NCBI GenBank assembly: GCA_032622095.1
Contig: CP136064.1
Location: 265,000,165 to 265,064,164, forward strand
Length of the DNA: 64,000 nucleotides
From: Siphonodentalium dalli
Lineage: Eukaryota; Mollusca; Scaphopoda; Gadilida; Siphonodentaliidae
Direction: 5' to 3'
In this document: positions 16,607 to 28,052 of the stretch, one piece after another
Numbering within the stretch: position 1 is the first letter of the stretch
Layout of the letters: each line of letters starts with the position of its first letter
The notes under the pieces: model-generated
Database searches by the model: none
What the model saw: only the letters and a program-made list of their open reading frames with translations
What the model was told of the DNA's origin: nothing
Program-made: the position numbers and the translations under genes

Positions 16607-17066
16607 ACTTCAATATATTCTGGACAATTCCTGGTTGTGTAAACTTAACACACATGTTTGTGCTAGAGATCTGTTACCAGAGAAGAAACCACAGCATATT
16701 CAAGCATATATTGTGAACACGCACTCATCGGATCAGCCAGGAGAACACTGGACATTGATGTTATTCAAGGGAAGATCAGCTGTATACTTCGACTCATTTG
16801 GACTACCACCACCGAGACGATATATGTTACCATTCATAAAAAGGAACTCATCAGCATGGACTATGAATACAACACGATATCAACATCGTGCGACAAATGT
16901 GTGTGGATTATATTGTATATTCGCACTCCACCACATGATGAAAGGAAAGAGGATGAAAATATTATTCAATTCTCGGGATTTCTTCAAGAATGACAGAACA
17001 ATAGTTCGATGGTTTGGAAAGCACTATGGTCGATTATACAGAAAAGCAAATTTGCTGTTGAATTAA
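16593..17066 (+). CDS. Adenovirus-like (adenain/Ulp1 fold) cysteine protease
   Basis: 157 aa. Catalytic residues fit the adenain pattern: H52 (GEHWTLML), D67 (VYFDSFG), Q97 and C104 (NVCGLYC), with the seven-residue Q-to-C spacing of adenain. About the family's usual size. It should mature virion precursors, and two small basic proteins of this element carry QxGG candidate sites. It is the last gene of the rightward series. Confidence 0.92.
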   Translation: MQTAELQYILDNSWLCKLNTHVCARDLLPEKKPQHIQAYIVNTHSSDQPGEHWTLMLFKGRSAVYFDSFGLPPPRRYMLPFIKRNSSAWTMNTTRYQHRATNVCGLYCIFALHHMMKGKRMKILFNSRDFFKNDRTIVRWFGKHYGRLYRKANLLLN

Positions 17067-17450
17067 ACTTCACCAGGACATCGACGGCTGATATACATAC
17101 AACGCAAAGAAGACGACGACCAGATAAAACGAATGTGTCAACAACTCCACAAAATAGACTCTTTTGTTATTGATTCAGCGTAGGATGTTGTAGGATGTTG
17201 TAGGATGTTCAATTAAGTTTCTTCAAATCTGAGACCTTGTTTTGTACATAAATTATTGTTCTTTGTTAATATTATTGATGTATAATAATATATTATTGTT
17301 CATTGTTCTTGTTCTTGTTTTTGAAAAATAAATGATAAATTTCAACAAAATCGTTTTCACTGTAGGATCCCCACCAATTGATTCTGTTCGTGTCGATGTG
17401 TCATCTCTGGTCAGAATTATACAAACTTTAAAATTAGTAATGAAAAAATG
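17067..17450 (+). other. 3' non-coding end with poly(A) signal
   Basis: AT-rich DNA between the protease and the right TIR. It includes three copies of GTAGGATGTT (about 17180-17209) and an AATAAA at 17327-17332 that could end the rightward transcripts. No histone-type stem-loop was seen here. Confidence 0.6.
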
Positions 17451-17890
17451 TCTAAGTCCATTTTCATTTTTTCCGATCAGAAATATCACATCAATGACAG
17501 GAATATCTATCCTCAGGGGGGAACTATGGCCCAGTACCCCCAGTGGGGGGCACTATGGCCCAGTACCCCCCAGTGGGGGGCACTATGGCCCAGTACCCCC
17601 CAGTGGGGGGCACTATGGCCCAGTATCGAATACTGGACCATAGATCGTCCAGTATTCGATACTGGGCCATAGTGCCCCCCACTGGGGGGGGCACTATGGC
17701 CCAGTATCGAATACTGGACGATCTATGGTCCAGTATTCGATACTGGGCCATAGTGCCCCCCACTGGGGGGTACTGGGCCATAGTGCCCCCCACTGGGGGG
17801 TACTGGGCCATAGTGCCCCCCACTGGGGGGTACTGGGCCATAGTGCCCCCCACTGGGGGGTACTGGGCCATAGTGCCCCCCATTACTACT
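17451..17890. repeat. Right terminal inverted repeat (440 bp)
   Basis: Reverse complement of 617-1024, including the 65-bp inner unique part and the foldback satellite part. It is 32 bp longer than the left copy, close to one extra 30-bp unit. Ends in CT directly before the second GTCGTG. Confidence 0.93.
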
Positions 17891-17896
17891 GTCGTG
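17891..17896. repeat. Right target-site duplication GTCGTG
   Basis: Identical to 611-616. Joining the flanks through one copy reconstructs the empty site. Confidence 0.93.
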
Positions 17897-19778
17897 CGCA
17901 TTTGTCTGGAGTTAGACCGCTAGATGTTAGAATTTATGCAATTTTTCAGGTAAAAATATCTTAATGGTCTCGTACCGGGAATATATAGAACCATGACTTA
18001 TGGATATATAGGATATTAGGCCAGAGGTGCAAATGGAATTATGCAAAAACATGTATTTGGTCTGATGCTGATTCAAGGGGGGGGGGGTGCAATTGGAATT
18101 TCCCAAGGTGGACTGTAGACACTCCCCGAACAGATGGGCCGGTATTATATTAATTTCCCGGGCCGGTTTTTTGGCCCAGTCCGCCTCTGCCATTGTGCCA
18201 ATCCATGAGTCAGCTACCTTTATTGTGATTTAAGTCTGATGGATAACCGGTTATGATCGGGACATCACCTGAAGCTGATTGTTGACATACTAAATGTACC
18301 TATAATAGCTGTTTGTCACCTTTCTTGGTGACAACATCAACAAAAAATAGTTCCGGCTTCTATTCCACTAGAGGCATACAATAATAGGTATTCAATGGTG
18401 AGATTTGGTTGAATAGTCAATAGGTGTGGAATAAAGCTTTATTTTATTTTACTTCTAATTACACAGCTGCAATATTTTGGTCTACTTCGTAAATTCAGTT
18501 ACATTGTTGGTATAATTTTTAGGCTTGTCCACGATAGTGCAATCCTGATGTCATTGAGACTCGCAACATATTTGACATCATGCATGACAGCGCTGAGCCT
18601 ATCCAGTACCAGAGAATTAATTTAATTTCTTGCCATGTTCAATATATAACTAACTTGCCTAGATAGTGGACAAATATTATTACTTGATTGAATATTGGTG
18701 TGTAGTAAATACAAAACCAAACCACACCTGCAAACAATTGTCCACTTATCTGTTATGTTAAAGTGTTATGCTGCAAGATGCAATTTGACACTGGCCACTC
18801 ATGTAATATTTCACGGAACTTGAGCCCCAACAAATTGGTGCAATAACGTTCACCGCATTGACAGTCTGTATACTAACTATACTCACATGTTTTTTTAATA
18901 TTTGGAGTGATTATTTATTTTACTTCATTGTATAACAATTATATAAAGCATTTCATGTATAATTTAGCGTGCAAACTCTCAAGTTGATTCAGTGAACCCC
19001 ATATATTCAGCTTCCAACAACATATTTTGAAATGCTGCTTCAGTTATCAGAATCGATTATTTGCTAAAAAATAATGTCAATTATAGTATAAAATTGCTCA
19101 AAATGTGTTATTTATCAAAATGTTTTTCAATGAAAATTTTGCCTCATTATCAACACAAAGCTACTTGATTTTAGAGTTATCTTCATCCGCAATTTGGTCC
19201 AAGACCATTGGCCCGTTGACTTTTTCCCAGGCCACTATTAAGTCTCGATGGTGAAAAATAATAGATTTAAAAATGAATATGTAATAACTCTTAGCTTTGG
19301 TGGGTGGGTTCATCGACTCAAATCAAATATCCTCCCACCCGAATCCAAATATATAGTAATTGAGCCTTATTGAGGGGCATCTAATCGGATGATGCATACT
19401 TAATATTGATTATATTTAAACAGTTTACAGCTCTGTTTGTTCTGAGCAATAACTATTTCTAAAAATAGTGACAAATATATGTCCCACAGGGCAACTTGAT
19501 AGTCACATTATATAAGGAAATCAATATTAATTGATAGTAGTGTTCCCAGGTAGGTGTTTTTGATTCATTTCTCTTATGTTATACCGAGGAAACTATATAC
19601 TTGTTGTGGGAACAGATAATTCATCTTTAAATTGAAGCCTGGAAATCATAGAGTGTGTCATTTCATGTTTGGGAAATATGATTAACATTGGTACAAGTGA
19701 CCTAGATAGCTGGAACCTGATTTGTGGATTTTCATCAACAAGTGGGGGGAGGTGTGTCTGAAAATGGTTGGTTAAATG
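17897..19778. other. Host intergenic DNA, no gene seen
   Basis: AT-rich with a poly-G tract at about 18077-18088. Around 19280-19400 lies a diverged fragment related to the foldback element that follows. No reading frame with a recognisable domain. Confidence 0.5.
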
Positions 19779-20190
19779 TTAAAGGTACTCAATCCGATTA
19801 GACCCTCATAAATTACTATTTCTTTGGCTTCTGAGGTAAAAAAAATAATTGATTCGAGTCGAGTAACCTACCCATCAACCCTCAGAGTGATCAGATATAA
19901 ATTTTTGAAGTTTTGTTATCTCTTGTTTCTGGCCCAGAACATGCCGCCAAAAGGAAGTTCTCAGTGCTTCATTTTAGAGTTATCCATCTTCGTCCGTTTG
20001 AATAAATGTTTCTGTTGCAATTATTAGTACACATCTCGAGAAAATTACAAATTTAAAAAAAGAATCAATATCTGATCATTCTGAGCTTTGATGGATGGGT
20101 TCCTCGACTCAAATTAATTATTTTTAACCCCTGAAGCCGAAGAAATAGTAATTTAGGGGTGCTTAATCAGATTGAGTACCTTTAAGATCC
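19779..20190. mobile_element. Foldback MITE, about 410 bp
   Basis: Inverted arms of roughly 120 bp at about 19780-19900 and 20065-20190, both with AAAGGTACTCAATC at the outer edge and matching inner sequence (ATTACTATTTCTT). No coding capacity. Confidence 0.65.
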
Positions 20191-21320
20191 ATGCTATAAT
20201 AGATTTTTTTCAGTTCAAATCATGACATACATAAAAAATAATTTAAAATTCTGACTTCATATATTTATTTTTTCAGGATGACTACAGAATCAGATATACA
20301 ATGTGCTATATGAGGAAGTAGAGGTCTACCATACAGTAATGATATGTTACTACTTCTAGCTTCAAAATGCCATGAGTTGAATTTCCCATTCAAGGTGGAT
20401 GACAAACAGTATTTATGGACCAGTTCTCGAATGTGTGACAATCTTCAGCCGTGTAATATCATACACCTGCTTTGCAAATTACCATGCAATATGTTATTGT
20501 GAAGGAGGATGGATGATAAGTCACATTATTGTAATTGATGATCTGACAATCTTCATCTAAGGAATTTTCTGTTCTCTGTTCATTAAAATCATGGTAAAAG
20601 AAGCCTTGATTTTGGCTAACTACAGGATTGGAGCAGTGGTCATACTATTATTCCTCTAATTTATTAACTGACTGAAACAGCTGAAGTGGACTATCTAATA
20701 ACATTTCTCCAGTGAACATGTCTGCTTGTGCCTCAACTGTTACTGTAGTGTCAACCAGAGTTTGAAGGCTCCTGCAGCACATGAAATATGAATTTTCAGC
20801 TTCATTTGTTGGATATGTAGTTATATACCATTAAAATAAAGTTCATGTAAAATAATTATACTCTTTGAGAATAAACTTTCCTCTATCAAAGTAATGGTGG
20901 TAACATTGTATTGAAAAACGATGTCAGTTTAATATAATATGGGTTTATTTATCTACTGAAAATATGATAAGTCAGTGGGGTGTACAATTAAATAACATCA
21001 AAGAGACCATATTTTATCTTGGTGTTTGGTGTGATGACACCTTATCAGTTTTCTGTGTATTCTGCTTCTGAATTGTAATGTACATGTAAGCATTGATACT
21101 GAATCTTAATTGCCATGATACACCATGAAAGTAATAGAGAAGTGATTCCTGTTCAATGACTGGTGGTATCCTAACTACAGTATATGTAACGCAACAGAAA
21201 TTGCTGGTCCCACTTTTACTTGTAACTTCTTTCGTAAATTTTAACAGTACTTATCTGACAGTGCTGTCTCGTCAAAAGTTCAAAACAGATAAAAACGATA
21301 AATTTAATATATGCTCAGTT
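20191..21320. other. Host intergenic DNA, no gene seen
   Basis: AT-rich sequence with only short frames and no repeats clear enough to name. Confidence 0.45.
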
Positions 21321-21324
21321 TTCG

Positions 21325-22310
21325 AAAAATCCTCATGTCATTGATGCGGGAGAGGTGGCTTGGAATCATTCCAAAGATCCTCATGCCCTGTCAATTGAAG
21401 AGGTGACTTCGATGCTGACTCCAGAATAAGAGCAATTATTAAAATGCATGTAACATGCATGTAACTCTATTCATAATAGCATTGTTTGTATTGTCATTGC
21501 CATTTTATTGTACCGGTATATATGAATTTCAATGCCAACTTTCTCTGAAGTTAGTTCCATGATAACTAATGGGTTGATACTTTTTGGAGAGTGTTGTGTC
21601 CTCTTGTCAAAACTTATCAAAATGATATTTTCATGCTCACTCAGTTTTTGAAAAATCCTCTTGTCATTGACAAGGGAGAGGTGACTTGGAGTCATTCTAA
21701 AGATCCTCATACCCTGTCAATTGAAGAGGTGACTTCGATGCCTTATCCTGGATGCAAGCAATTAAAATATAAACTTGACTGCATCTAACTTTTCCGGTTC
21801 AATATAATTGTTTAATTGCCAATTTATTTTACAGGCAAATGACAATGCCAACTATGGGTGATGTTCGTTCAATTAAGCGTACTGGATGTATATCTAATAG
21901 CACATTCCTCGGGATTTTATTCTGGGTAACATTTTTCTGACAATGCTGTGTTTTCTCAACAAAATTTATCAATATGATACTTTCATTCTCAGTTTTTGAA
22001 AGATCTTCATGTCATTGACATGGGAGAGGTGGCTTGGAGTCAATCCGAAGATCCTCGTGCCCTGTCAATTGAAGAAGTGGCTTCAAAAACTGAGAATGAA
22101 AGTATCATATTGATAAATTTTGTTGAGAAAACACAGCATTGTCAGAAAAATGTTACCCAGAATAAAATCCCGAGGAATGTGCTATTAGATATACATCCAG
22201 TACACTTAATTGATCGAACATCACCCACAGTTGGCATTGTCATTTGCCTGTAAAATAAATTGGCAATTAAACAATTATATTGAACCGGAAAAGTTAGATA
22301 AATAGTGAGT
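21325..22310. repeat. Repeat cluster with 217-bp inverted repeat
   Basis: Three copies of a roughly 90-bp block (about 21325, 21655, 22005) that all contain a GGGAGAGGTG...CCTGTCAATTGAAGA pattern. Around the third, arms 21784-22000 and 22082-22298 form a near-perfect inverted repeat of equal length (217 bp) with an 81-bp loop. Small frames across it are by-products. Confidence 0.85.
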
Positions 22311-22589
22311 TAAACTTTTCTTGCCCATTTCATTGTCATTGCAAATTTATTATACCAGTACATGTAAATGCCAATGTAATATGAGGTCCATTCAGCATAT
22401 GTAACATATGATAGCATGTTTTTCATGATTTGTTTTGGCTAATAAAAAAAAGAAGTAATAATTATGGCTTTCAATATCAAACATTCTTACTGTGATGGCC
22501 TAAATTCAGTGGCCTCAACCATGCGATTCTGATTCGACATTACAGTTGCTACATCACCCAAAAATGTCCAATATTTGCAAAAAGAATGC

Positions 22590-23040
22590 ATGTAAATTTA
22601 TTACACATAAAGTGTATAGATTAGTTGGTACACAGTGTGTGTACCAAATATGCACAATACTGGGTACTATATACTACAAAATTGTGTAGGTTGTTACACA
22701 GATGTGTATAAATAAAGTACACACTACTGTGTACTATGTACACAAATGTGTATAAATAAAGTACACACTAACTGTGTATTATCTGTGTACTAACTGTGTA
22801 GTAACTGTCTACCAACTGTTTACTACACACAAGTGTATAGCGACTACACATACATGTGTGTATAGAGCTACACATATTGTGTGTACCAAAAATTGCTCTA
22901 TACACATACATGTGTGTATAGAGCTACACATATTGTGTGTACCAAAATTGCTCTACAGTTCCTACACATAATTGTTGGAGAGCAGATGTTACACATATAT
23001 GTGTACAAAGTGTGTAGCGTTTCTACACAGTGTTTTTTAG
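22590..23040. repeat. Low-complexity TGTGTA/TACACA region
   Basis: Dense short palindromic TACACA/TGTGTA motifs, with a block at about 22845-22895 repeated at about 22905-22955. Such sequence can form many small hairpins. The 65-aa frame across it is spurious. Confidence 0.7.
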
Positions 23041-23049
23041 AGAGTACAT

Positions 23050-23275
23050 AACAAAGGAAAAACATTTGACAATAACATACTGTTTATGCCATATTTCTGA
23101 TTAGTATAAGAACAAAGTTTAGGGAATCTCTGCGTGTGCAGTACTTCGTAGTACTCTATACGGATCGTTTATGTCCGGTGATGTCCGGGTTCAATGTGTC
23201 CATAAACCTATATATATGAACGACATTGAATCAATCGATTCAATGTCGTTCATAGGTTTATGAACACATTGCATC
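23050..23275. repeat. MITE fragment and short palindrome
   Basis: At 23050-23120 lies a fragment of the family seen at 46487-47015 and 53163-53670 (shares ACATTTGACAATAACATACTG). At 23192-23271 an approximately 40-bp-arm palindrome centres on AATCGATT. Confidence 0.65.
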
Positions 23276-23776
23276 ATGCGTGTATATCGTAACGTTATGG
23301 GAAAATCGGAAGCAATATAGGTGTATATATGTAACTATATGAGCATAGAACGCATTCATTGGATCCCAGGAACAGGGTTGTAACATTTCAAAAGCGTTAA
23401 TAATTTAGGTCCCATCCGCGACGGTTTAAAGATTACTTTACTGACGTAGGTACCTGGCCCTGCTGAACTGAGACCACGTCGGTATACATAGGCGTCTCAC
23501 AGCAAAATCAAGCCCCAAGGGACTGACATTGAGTATTACTGATCATATAACGTCATGGCAGGAAAATTACAGAGATATCATCGCAGGTTCATGACCGGGG
23601 TTTAGCGTTCGATTTAATAAAATTCCTACATCCTCCACAATTCAGAACACACTTTGTTGATTGCGCTCTCAAACCCAAGTTATGCATTTTCAAATCGATA
23701 TCTTAAAATGATTTTTACCACGATCTTGATTTCTTGATTAGAAGGATCCGCAGCAAAGGCGACCACTAATCGGATA
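23276..23776. other. Host intergenic DNA, nothing recognised
   Basis: No gene or clear repeat seen. Confidence 0.4.
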
Positions 23777-24600
23777 CAATGAGTTCATTTCCCTAGTGGA
23801 AGGAGCCCTGAGTAACTCATTATACCCTATATGTTAACCCACATCCCCACGAATCCCGACTACCCGTTAACAGAGAGGGGTGAATCCTGCCTAGCGGTTA
23901 ACAGAGAGGGGTGAATCCTGCCTAGCGGTTAACAGAGAGGGGTGAATCCTGCCTAGCGGTTAACAGAGAGGGGTGAATCCTGCCTAGCGGTTAAGAAACT
24001 ATAGAATACAAGTCATGGTTATTTCACGCTAATATTATATATTTTTTTACACATTTGCTATATTGGAAATTTCATTCTAAAAATTGGTTCACATGTTTTT
24101 AGTATTTAGTGTGTAAATTGTTTTCAGACAAAAACCCGCATATTTAGATAATTTAAATAATTTCCGCAAAATTTGTGAACTGAAATGGTTACCAGATGAA
24201 AAAATTTAAATTTATGGGTTTCTAGATTAATTTCCATAACTTCAATATATAAGCCAAGATGTATGAGATTGAATTAAATCAAAATTTGTAATTTTGGCGA
24301 AGAACTAAAACATATTTGAACAATTATATGCTATACAAGCTGCGTACCTGCCTTGCTATTGAATCCCGAATACCTGTTAAGATAGCCATATGAAATCCTA
24401 ATACCAGTCAACAGATGGGTGTGAATCCTGCGTACCATTTCAGAACCACCCGAATCCCGCTCGCGTACCAGAAATGGGGGGTTGGGGGTTGGAGCGTATC
24501 ACCCTATCTGTTAACTGGTATTTACGATTCACGTGGAAGGGGTGACACCCGATATGAGCCACTGAGGGCCCTCATCCACTAGGAAATGAAATCATATCGT
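23777..24600. mobile_element. Foldback element with internal minisatellite
   Basis: Ends are inverted: about 23780-23830 and 24545-24600 share TTCATTTCC...TAGTGGA...GGGCCCT-like sequence in opposite orientation. Inside, at 23868-23994, is a 31-bp unit (GGTTAACAGAGAGGGGTGAA at its core) repeated four times almost exactly, and diverged units recur at 24360-24450. No coding capacity. Confidence 0.6.
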
Positions 24601-25500
24601 CACTTTAAGAGGGGGGGGCTGCATTACATCCGTCCGTCCATATAATGGCCATGTGGTGTCGGATTTTAATGAAATGTTGTATGGAGGTAGCCGCCAGGGA
24701 GCCTTTCAACTGAATGCCAATGCCATTGTTCGCCGTTTCCGTTATAGAGTTATCATTCTTTGTTTGTCTGGAAATAATTGTTTTCTGTCCCTATGCGTAG
24801 GTATCTCAGCCATGGGTTACATGTCTCAGTGAAACATAATGTGGATACTCACCATCACAAGTGCCTTCAATGAATTGTCAAGTTGAAATGTTCGCATTTT
24901 CTTTTTTATTTGCTTTAAAATTTAGGTTCCATTCTAGAGTTCTGCCCATGTTCCAGTTTGACAGTTTCCAGCTAACAGTGGGGCTATACCCGTACCGGAG
25001 TCCGTGGTGTAGCTTGTTTGTATGGCGTATTAGGCCAACAAAAGCAGCCCAGCTATATATATGGCGAAACTGATCCGATCTAATCCTGATATCCGAGGGT
25101 TTCTGATCCACGGTAACATTAACCCTTCTATGACGGGAGCCGTGTTGGTGCAGCATTAAATATCACGTGCCAGTGCATTTTCTAAAAGATGCGAGTCTCA
25201 CATATATAGGGAGCGTTGCATATATTAGAGAATGCCCTGACTCACAAGGTCAGGGTAAATATTGTTAGGCTAATGTATTCTCTTATATATATGATATATA
25301 GGCTTTCTGTGTTTTTGCGTATACATGCATATAGCGAATTAGGCCGTATAGATTAAGGCTTAATATATTCACTTCCGCCTTAGATAGCCTCTTGCCCGAT
25401 CGCTCATGGATGCAGAGGGCTAATCGCTGCATGGTATGATGTCCCTTTCCGTGGTCAGACAGTTAGGAGAGGTGCGATAGGTGCCTTTTTAATTTTGCGT
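24601..25500. other. Host intergenic DNA, nothing recognised
   Basis: Overlapping 70-92 aa frames on both strands at 24860-25156 have no recognisable motif. A degenerate piece like the AATGCATTCTC MITE core occurs near 25190-25240. Confidence 0.4.
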
Positions 25501-25509
25501 ACCTCGTCG

Positions 25510-25850
25510 GTTTCATTTTCGTGGTTTCTTATAAAAAGGCTATTTCGTTGGGAAGTGAATTCGTGGATCAAATATGTGTTAAATGTTAAATGTTCTGAAT
25601 GTAAATATTGTTTAAGATCATGACTGATATCTTAATAAAATTCATTTCGTTTCATCTGGTCTTCCGCATTTTTTGTCAACCCATTTATCGACATGTCGAA
25701 AACAAACTTCATGCCCGATATTCATTCCGATCTCTGGTATTGTGATTTTCTCTGGTTTATTCTGAGTAACTATTTCGTTGGGTTTTGATTTCGTGGTTGG
25801 GTCGAACCACGAAATCAACGAATAATGAACCCCCACAAATAAAAAGGATT
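25510..25850. repeat. Short dispersed MITE-like repeat
   Basis: Contains ATTTCGTTGGGAAGTGAATTC and, in opposite orientation, AACCACGAAATCAACGAA, a pattern I associate with short repeats common in bivalve genomes (memory, not searched). Confidence 0.45.
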
Positions 25851-26618
25851 TTACAGTACATGTCTATTATGCACGGACCCCTGGGGCGGTACGGTCGGGA
25901 GCGAACGGTCGGGTACATTCGAGTGCGGTCGGTGAGGTCAGCTTTTAGTAGGACCGCTTTGGTGCGGCCGGCTTTTAGGATGCCGGTCTCGCGTATTAGA
26001 GGGAGAGTGATTATTATTGCGTAACAAGACGATAACATTCTATTGTTTTTATATGTCAAGTTTATAAGTCACATTTCGAAAGATATGCTAAATTAGATAT
26101 ACATTGTGTAACTGAAGGTCTGGAACCCTGTTTACATGTTTGAGCCTTAACACCTTTTATTTAAGTGTTTTGTCAGCTACAATTGATTCTGGCGTTGAAA
26201 AGCCAATTTTTAAATGAATATGGTTCAAATGAAAAAGTTCGGTTTCTCAGAATAATGCAGAATGAATTGTAAACGATACAAGTCTTAAGTTAAAAAAAAA
26301 GATCGATTTCCTCACATTCTGAGCACATGATGGCAGTGTTCAGTTGAACGTAGCAGATCTTCCCTCACTTAAACCACTTACAACGGACATTCAAATCGGA
26401 CATCCGTGTACTCTTAAACCTGCCCAGTGATGGCCCGAAGTGTCAACCACTTTAGACATGACAATATCCTGTCCAAGATAGTTCGATTTCCTAAACTTAT
26501 ATGTCCATTTCCTAAACGGAAATACATTTATATCATAATTACGCTAGGTCATGTAGCCAAGTATTCTGTTTATGACTTTATCTGTTTAACAGTGTTATCC
26601 CCTCCCGGTATAGCTGAT

Positions 26619-28052
26619 GGGGTCATTGTCAAGGCATCGATCACATTCGTAGATCGATTTTCAAAACGGTCACAAGTGTAGCCAGCTGTCCGGCAACGAT
26701 CACATTTGTAGCTTGCTTATCAAATACCGCGTTGTTTGATCGCGTGTGTTTATTGTTTTTTCTTTAAAAAAAAAATGTTGTTTGATCTCGTGTGTTTACG
26801 GTGTGTTTACATTTGGGATAAAATGGCGCCCAGCACTGTCGTATATACCGGTATTTGCAAAATTTGAGGTGGAGAAAGTTCAGGTATTAGTCAAGGGACA
26901 GATGCGTTTTGCATAAATCCAGGTAAACATTGCATAAGATTTTCAACAACGAATTTCTTTGGATCAATATGGTGAAATATCATGAATTTTACAAATCTTC
27001 ACCATCATTGGATTTAGAATCTAAACAATTGTTAAGAGAAGATATAAACAAGGGATTTTATAATACATTTGAGAGGTTGAAAATATTGTATTCCTTTTTG
27101 TCCTTTAGGTACCAAGAACTGCTAAAACAATTTCAAACAACAAACCTATCATCAAATAGCGTATTATCTTGGCTCTATGAGAGGAGGCTTCATTTGTGTT
27201 TTAATGTTGAGTTAACTGTTCAATTGCATGATATAACATGCCACAATATTTTACTATGGAGAATAAAGCAGCTACAAATATTTCAGCCCATTGGAAATAA
27301 ATGTTGGCATGCAGGCTAATACACTCAGTGAGCAATCGAATAGGAAATATTTGCCACAGTAATATTGGTACCTGGTCATCTGGGGATTTTGGTATGGACC
27401 TCTGAACTAAACCGCATCTAGGGTCAATGTTTTATTTATCAGCAGGCATGACATGAAAATTGCTAAATATAGAACAATATTTATGGGTGGTTATCGTTCT
27501 ACATGAAAATAATTAAGAAGTTTCTTAAATCATGAAAAAGTAAGTCTCCTCTCATGATTTATCTACAGATATGACGTCATGGATAACTTGATTTCACTTT
27601 TGAAAAAGTTATATATTACAGAAGTTCTTGCTATTCGAAAATAGCACAAGATTTTATGCCATAACAGTATAGGAAATGGGGCTATAATTTTCAACCAGTT
27701 GACGGCTCTTAAATATTGTGTCGAAATAATCGTTTGTACCACCTTTCAAAAAGAAGGTCCAGACGTAATTTGAGAAAATCCATTTTGACATATCAGGAAA
27801 GTTTGGCAAACGGTAAAAATTCTTATGATGTATACAAATATCAATTTGCGCGGGTTTTGACTGGACATCTATCTGAATTGTGGATTATGTAATATTTCTG
27901 TTTTGTTTTATTTCGTCTGCTCGAAATGCGAATAACTAGTATCGTTCCATGCTAGTCACGAATGTGGTCGTCGGCGAAAAGCTGGCTACACATGTGTGAC
28001 ATTTTTGAAAAGCTGGATATCAATGTGATCGATTCCTTGTGACAATGACCCC
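26619..28052. mobile_element. Candidate non-autonomous DNA transposon with about 95-bp TIRs
   Basis: 26619-26712 and 27955-28052 are inverted copies (GGGGTCATTGTC at one end, GACAATGACCCC at the other; inner GTAGCCAGCTG / AGCTGGCTACAC). They bound 1.43 kb containing one 129-codon frame (26930-27319, plus) without a recognised domain. No target duplication was found, so the boundaries are provisional. Confidence 0.5.

Larger units (their letters stand above)
617..17890 (+). mobile_element. Full-length Polinton/Maverick-type virus-like transposon
   Basis: A 17,274-bp element with 5'-AG...CT-3' ends, long TIRs and a perfect 6-bp target duplication. It encodes the Polinton core set: protein-primed family B polymerase, retroviral-type integrase, A32-like ATPase, adenovirus-like cysteine protease, and proteins that look like capsid components. 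The left third carries divergent small genes; everything from the polymerase rightward is on the + strand. The intact ends suggest fairly recent insertion. The TIRs differ by about one repeat unit, and the integrase has an in-frame stop, so this copy may not be fully autonomous. The capsid-like genes mean it could equally be called an endogenous adintovirus-like provirus. Confidence 0.95.

Noticed and set aside
23868-23994. Possible CRISPR-like array (31-bp repeats)
   Set aside because: Units are directly adjacent without unique spacers; a minisatellite inside a foldback element.
26930-27319. 129-aa frame as a host gene
   Set aside because: No recognised family or exon signals; kept only as content of the candidate transposon.
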